Positions 60,672 to 64,000 of a stretch of DNA of 64,000 bases are shown one piece after another; within the stretch, counting starts at the first letter, position 1, and every line of letters begins with the position of its first letter. Below the pieces are notes generated by a model that searched no databases, was not told the DNA's origin, and worked only from the letters and a program-made list of their open reading frames with translations. Origin of the DNA: an uncultured Bacteriovoracaceae bacterium (GTDB lineage: Bacteria; Bdellovibrionota; Bacteriovoracia; Bacteriovoracales; Bacteriovoracaceae); contig CALHLC010000048.1 of NCBI GenBank assembly GCA_938034385.1, forward strand, positions 39,612 through 103,611, written 5' to 3'. The translations under genes and the position numbers were made by a program.

Positions 60672-62579
60672 TTGAGCTGGGATGAATCAGATATTGAAAA
60701 AACATATGGAATAAAATCCTGGTCTGAGAAATACTTTGACGTCAATAATGATGGGAACCTTGTTGTCAGGCCTAATAAGGATGATCTTAAAATTCCATTG
60801 ATCAATATAATTAAAGAAATTAAGTCTCAGAATATTCAATTACCCATTGTTTTAAGATTTCATGATATTATTAAAAATCAATTAAATGAAATAAATGGTA
60901 CTTTTAAAAAAGTAATTTCTGAGGCTAAATATAATGGGAAATATTTTGGTGTTTATCCAATTAAAGTAAATCAAATGCGAGAAGTTGTGGAGGAAGTAGT
61001 TCATGCCGGGAAGGAGCATGACTTTGGCCTTGAAGCCGGTTCAAAACCTGAACTCTTAGCTGTACTAGCCTATAATGATAACCCTAATTCTCTTACTGTT
61101 TTAAATGGTTACAAAGATGAAGAGTATATGAAGCTTGCAATGCTTGGTCGTAAACTTGGAAGAAAAGTAATTGTTGTTATTGAAAAGTATTCCGAACTTC
61201 CTTCACTTATAAAAGTGGCAAATCAAATGAATGTAAAACCTTTAATAGGGATAAGAGTAAAACTTAATGTAAATTACTCCGGGAAATGGGCCCAAAGTGC
61301 TGGAGAAAAATCTAAGTTTGGATTATCTGCTGCTGAAGTTATTAAGTGTGTAGATTATTTAAAAGAACATGATCTTCTTGAATGTTTTAACCTATTACAC
61401 TTTCACATAGGTTCACAAGTTTCAGATATTCAAACCTTTAAAGACGCAATTTCTGAAGCGGGATATTATTATACGAAACTTTGTCTAAATCATGGATGTA
61501 GTCTTGAATATATTGATGTTGGGGGAGGCCTTGGTGTTGATTACGATGGTTCGAAAAGAGCAAGTGATTCTTCAAGGAATTATAACATAGAAAATTATGT
61601 CTCGGATATTGTTTGGGGATTAAAGCAAATTTGCGACCTTGATGGAGTCAAACATCCACACATAGTTACAGAATCAGGCAGAGCAACTGTAGCCTACCAT
61701 AGTTGTGTGATTACTAGTGTTGTCGATACAATAAAAAGTAGTCAAGATTTTAAGACTGAGAAAGTTACAGATGAGCATATTATAGTAAGTAATATGAGAG
61801 AGCTTTATGAAGAAGAAGTACTTGATGAAAAAAATTATCAAAACTTATATAATGAAGCACTTAATATAAAAAAAGAATCTCATCAAGCTTTCAAACTAGG
61901 AGTTTTAAATCTCAATGAAAAAGCAGTGGTTGAAACGATCTACCAAAAGCTAATTCATAAAATATCAAAACTTGTAAAAGGTTTAGACTTTGTCCCAGAT
62001 GGTTTGGCAACATTGTCTAATCAAGTCAGTGTACAATATCTTTGTAATTTTAGTATTTTCCAAAGTATTGTTGATCACTGGGCCATAGATCAATTATTAC
62101 CAATTGTTCCATTAACTAGACTAAATGAAGAGCCTAAAAATAGAGCGACCTTAGTGGATATTACATGTGACAGCGATGGAAAAGTTGATCAATTTATCTC
62201 CAGAGATGGTGTTGAATCCACTCTATTGTTACATGATGTTAACCATGATGATGAGTATATACTTGGAATCTTTCTAACTGGAGCTTATCAAGATGTTATG
62301 GGGGATATGCATAATCTTTTTGGTAGAGTTTCAGAGGTTCATGTTTTTGGAGATAGAAATGATCCTGAAGGTTTTTATATAGAAGAAATCATTTTAGGTA
62401 GCGACTCTGCTAAAGTTTTACAGACTATGCAATACCATCCTGAAGAAATGGCTCAAAAAATTAAGAAGTTAGTTAATACTAAGATAGAAGCAAATAAAAT
62501 CGCTCCTAGGGAAGGAGTAAGGTTAGCTGATTTCTATGAAGATTCTTTGAAGTCATATACATATTTAAAGAGTAGATAA
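60672..62579 (+). CDS. speA: biosynthetic arginine decarboxylase
   Basis: 635 residues, PLP fold-type III arginine decarboxylase converting arginine to agmatine for polyamine synthesis. PLP lysine at about residue 98 in FGVYPIKVNQ; GLEAGSKPEL, FHIGSQVSD and IDVGGGLGVDYDG; catalytic Cys region VDITCDSDG. Start TTG 60672 has AAAGGTGAG just upstream. It is divergent from ilvE. Confidence 0.95.
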   Translation: MSWDESDIEKTYGIKSWSEKYFDVNNDGNLVVRPNKDDLKIPLINIIKEIKSQNIQLPIVLRFHDIIKNQLNEINGTFKKVISEAKYNGKYFGVYPIKVNQMREVVEEVVHAGKEHDFGLEAGSKPELLAVLAYNDNPNSLTVLNGYKDEEYMKLAMLGRKLGRKVIVVIEKYSELPSLIKVANQMNVKPLIGIRVKLNVNYSGKWAQSAGEKSKFGLSAAEVIKCVDYLKEHDLLECFNLLHFHIGSQVSDIQTFKDAISEAGYYYTKLCLNHGCSLEYIDVGGGLGVDYDGSKRASDSSRNYNIENYVSDIVWGLKQICDLDGVKHPHIVTESGRATVAYHSCVITSVVDTIKSSQDFKTEKVTDEHIIVSNMRELYEEEVLDEKNYQNLYNEALNIKKESHQAFKLGVLNLNEKAVVETIYQKLIHKISKLVKGLDFVPDGLATLSNQVSVQYLCNFSIFQSIVDHWAIDQLLPIVPLTRLNEEPKNRATLVDITCDSDGKVDQFISRDGVESTLLLHDVNHDDEYILGIFLTGAYQDVMGDMHNLFGRVSEVHVFGDRNDPEGFYIEEIILGSDSAKVLQTMQYHPEEMAQKIKKLVNTKIEANKIAPREGVRLADFYEDSLKSYTYLKSR

Positions 62580-62691
62580 ATAAAATTTCAAGAAACTCAT
62601 CTCTTCTAAAATTTCCTTACATCTATTTATTAGAATAGTCATTAGAATCAACTAGGATTACCTTAAGAGGAATATTTAAAAAAGGATCTAT

Positions 62692-63750
62692 ATGAAAATT
62701 TTATTACTTTTAACTCTACCACTTTTAAGCTTTGCTCATAAGAAAACGAGTTGGAAATTAGATAAGAAAGCATTTGAATATACAAAAAACAGAAAGAGTG
62801 TTTATCTTAAAAATATAAAAAGCAGTTTGAAACGCCAACAGTCATTTAAAAAATTAAAGAAATCAAAACTTTTATCTCAAATAAAGGCATTTAAAAATGA
62901 TGCTATTAAAGAAGAATTTTTAAAGTTAAATTTAGAAAAATTTTCTGGTGCAAGAGAAGTAGTGATTCCTAACTCTGCTCTTCCTAAGAGAGAAGAATCT
63001 TTTGTTATTAAAGAGCGATCAACAAAACAGGGTAGAGAACTAGCACGAAAATATCTAGCACATGAATATTCAAAACTAGGCTATGAAGTATCTCTTCATA
63101 ATTATAAACGAAATAGCACTTCTTCTTGAACAAATTTAATTGCAGAGAAAAAAGGAAATGTCTCAGATCCTAAAATCTTAATCATTAGTGCTCATTATGA
63201 TAGTGTCGGTAACGCTGGAGCAAACGATGATGGGACAGGTGTCGTTTCATCTTTAGCTATAGCTAAGGCCTTAAGCTCTTTATCTTTAGAGCATACAGTG
63301 AGATTCGTTGCTTTTGATCAAGAAGAGATTGGTCTTGTCGGATCAAAGTTTTATGTTAAAGAAGAAATTGAAGACAAAAATAAAATTATTGGAAATATCA
63401 ATCTAGAAATGATGGGAACAAATTCGCGAGGAGACAGTGCTTTTCATATTATTGATTGTGAAAGAGAGGATTCTGTTTTTATGACGAAAGAAATTTTAAA
63501 TAAAATTAAAACTCTAGGTTTACCTTTGGTTCACGTTCCAGGTTGTACAGGTAGAAGTGATCATGGATCATTTTGGAAAGCTGGGATTGGAGCAGTAGTA
63601 CTATCGGAGAATTTCTTTGGAGGTGATTCAGATGATTGCTATCATAGAAGCTGTGATGTGGTTGATAGCCGTTTAAACTTTACTTATATGAAAAATATAT
63701 CTCTGGCTGCTTTAGCAACTGTAATTGAAATTTTGGGTGTTGCTAAATAA
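62692..63750 (+). pseudogene. M28 aminopeptidase gene interrupted by an in-frame TGA
   Basis: A signal peptide (ILLLLTLPLLSFAH) and prodomain run to TGA at 63127. The same frame then continues unbroken to the stop at 63748-63750 with all M28 zinc and catalytic motifs: SAHYDSVG, ANDDGTG, FDQEEIGLVGS, INLEMMG and GRSDHGSFW. The break lies in NSTSS(stop)TNLIAEKKG, where M28 proteins usually have Gly, so a GGA-to-TGA change explains it. Ribosome site AAGGAT. Could be a fresh nonsense mutation, readthrough or a sequence error. Confidence 0.8.
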
Positions 63751-63790
63751 GGCTTAATCATAGAACTCATATAAAGAGGAAGAAAGCTCC

Positions 63791-63840
63791 GATAGTTTCG
63801 CTTTGAGATCCAATAAAAGCGATTTGAGTGATAAACTATC
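63791..63840. repeat. nested inverted repeats in the last intergenic region
   Basis: GATAGTTT (63791-63798) pairs with AAACTATC (63833-63840), and CGCTTT inside pairs with AAAGCG. A candidate promoter, TTGAGT-17-TATACA (63824-63852), overlaps it. Possible operator or leader structure for the last gene. Confidence 0.35.
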
Positions 63841-63910
63841 AATTATTATACATTCTAATAACCCTATATGACTGAATAGATGTCGCCTCTAATTAACTTT
63901 GGAGGAATAA

Positions 63911-64000
63911 ATGGGAATAATAGTCTCAAATGATGAAATCATCTATACAGGAACGCCAAAAGATCTCAAAAAAAGCATATCTAAGAAGTTTTTAGAGCGA
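63911..64000 (+). CDS. N-terminal fragment, unknown protein (cut by window edge)
   Basis: ATG 63911 with GGAGG at good spacing opens 30 codons to the end of the window (GIIVSNDEIIYTGTPKDL). The rest of the gene is outside. No family call possible. Confidence 0.6.
   Translation, partial: MGIIVSNDEIIYTGTPKDLKKSISKKFLER

Noticed and set aside
63127..63129. TGA as selenocysteine or reassigned codon
   Set aside because: M28 peptidases have no catalytic Cys/Sec here, no SECIS-like hairpin directly follows, and TGA ends many other genes in the window.
1..64000. tRNA, rRNA, IS element, prophage or attachment site
   Set aside because: I saw no cloverleaf-like T-arm, no transposase or integrase and no long flanking repeats; a dedicated scan would be needed to exclude small RNAs.

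Overview
This is a 64 kb, AT-rich (by eye about one-third G+C), gene-dense bacterial window with no rRNA, tRNA, CRISPR array, insertion sequence or phage gene that I can see. It contains a tandem histone-fold protein of the kind known from Bdellovibrio, and many lipoproteins and secreted hydrolases: a subtilisin-like protease with a P domain, MltD-type transglycosylase, M15, M28, M19 and C92-like peptidases, and a phospholipase D/phospholipase A2 pair. With an OmpA/TSP3 protein and an oxygen-dependent HemF, these suggest an aerobic, low-GC member of the Bdellovibrionota, most like the Bacteriovorax/Halobacteriovorax group. This is inferred from gene content, not from a marker gene.

Layout. 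1-2.8 kb: 3' end of a Maf pyrophosphatase, a small secreted protein, a di-haem peroxidase lipoprotein and an M15-like lipoprotein. 2.9-8.4 kb (-): a complete SUF iron-sulfur operon, rrf2-sufB-sufC-sufD-sufS-nfu, with a near-consensus promoter that appears to give a leaderless mRNA. 8.6-15 kb: a methyltransferase, a secreted S8 protease and its membrane-anchored neighbour, an acyltransferase, a LysM transglycosylase and a histone doublet. 15.1-22.5 kb (+): ketosynthase, acyl carrier protein, a CrtI-like FAD enzyme and oleABCD (head-to-head long-chain olefin synthesis), tightly overlapping. 22.5-25.6 kb: a thioredoxin-like protein and two lipoproteins. 25.6-29.0 kb (-): a second lipid operon with another CrtI-like FAD enzyme, fabG, fabZ and fabI. 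The two operons together look like a dedicated type II fatty-acid line feeding olefin synthesis.

29-41.2 kb: hemF, an OmpA/TSP3 outer-membrane protein, several secreted proteins of unknown function, a ceramidase-like membrane protein, a C92-like peptidase, a metallophosphoesterase, a spondin-domain protein and a LysR regulator. The LysR gene is divergent from 41.4-45.2 kb, an operon of a stand-alone NRPS-like adenylation enzyme, a ferric-reductase-like membrane protein and a crotonase. A perfect inverted repeat lies between them. 45.8-50 kb (-): an animal-type haem peroxidase lipoprotein, a catalase-like protein and an M19 dipeptidase. 50-57 kb: small lipoproteins, the PLD/PLA2 pair, an RRM protein, a MAPEG protein, a decayed GyrI-like gene, a nitroreductase and a sterol-desaturase-family protein. 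57-64 kb: an acetyl-CoA hydrolase/transferase, a VOC protein, a branched-chain aminotransferase, arginine decarboxylase, an M28 peptidase gene broken by an in-frame TGA, and the start of an unidentified gene.

A recurring feature is a start codon with no Shine-Dalgarno and a -10-like hexamer ending 5-7 nt upstream, in several cases with a -35 element at 17-bp spacing. This suggests leaderless transcripts are common here. Many other starts are TTG or GTG with a good Shine-Dalgarno.
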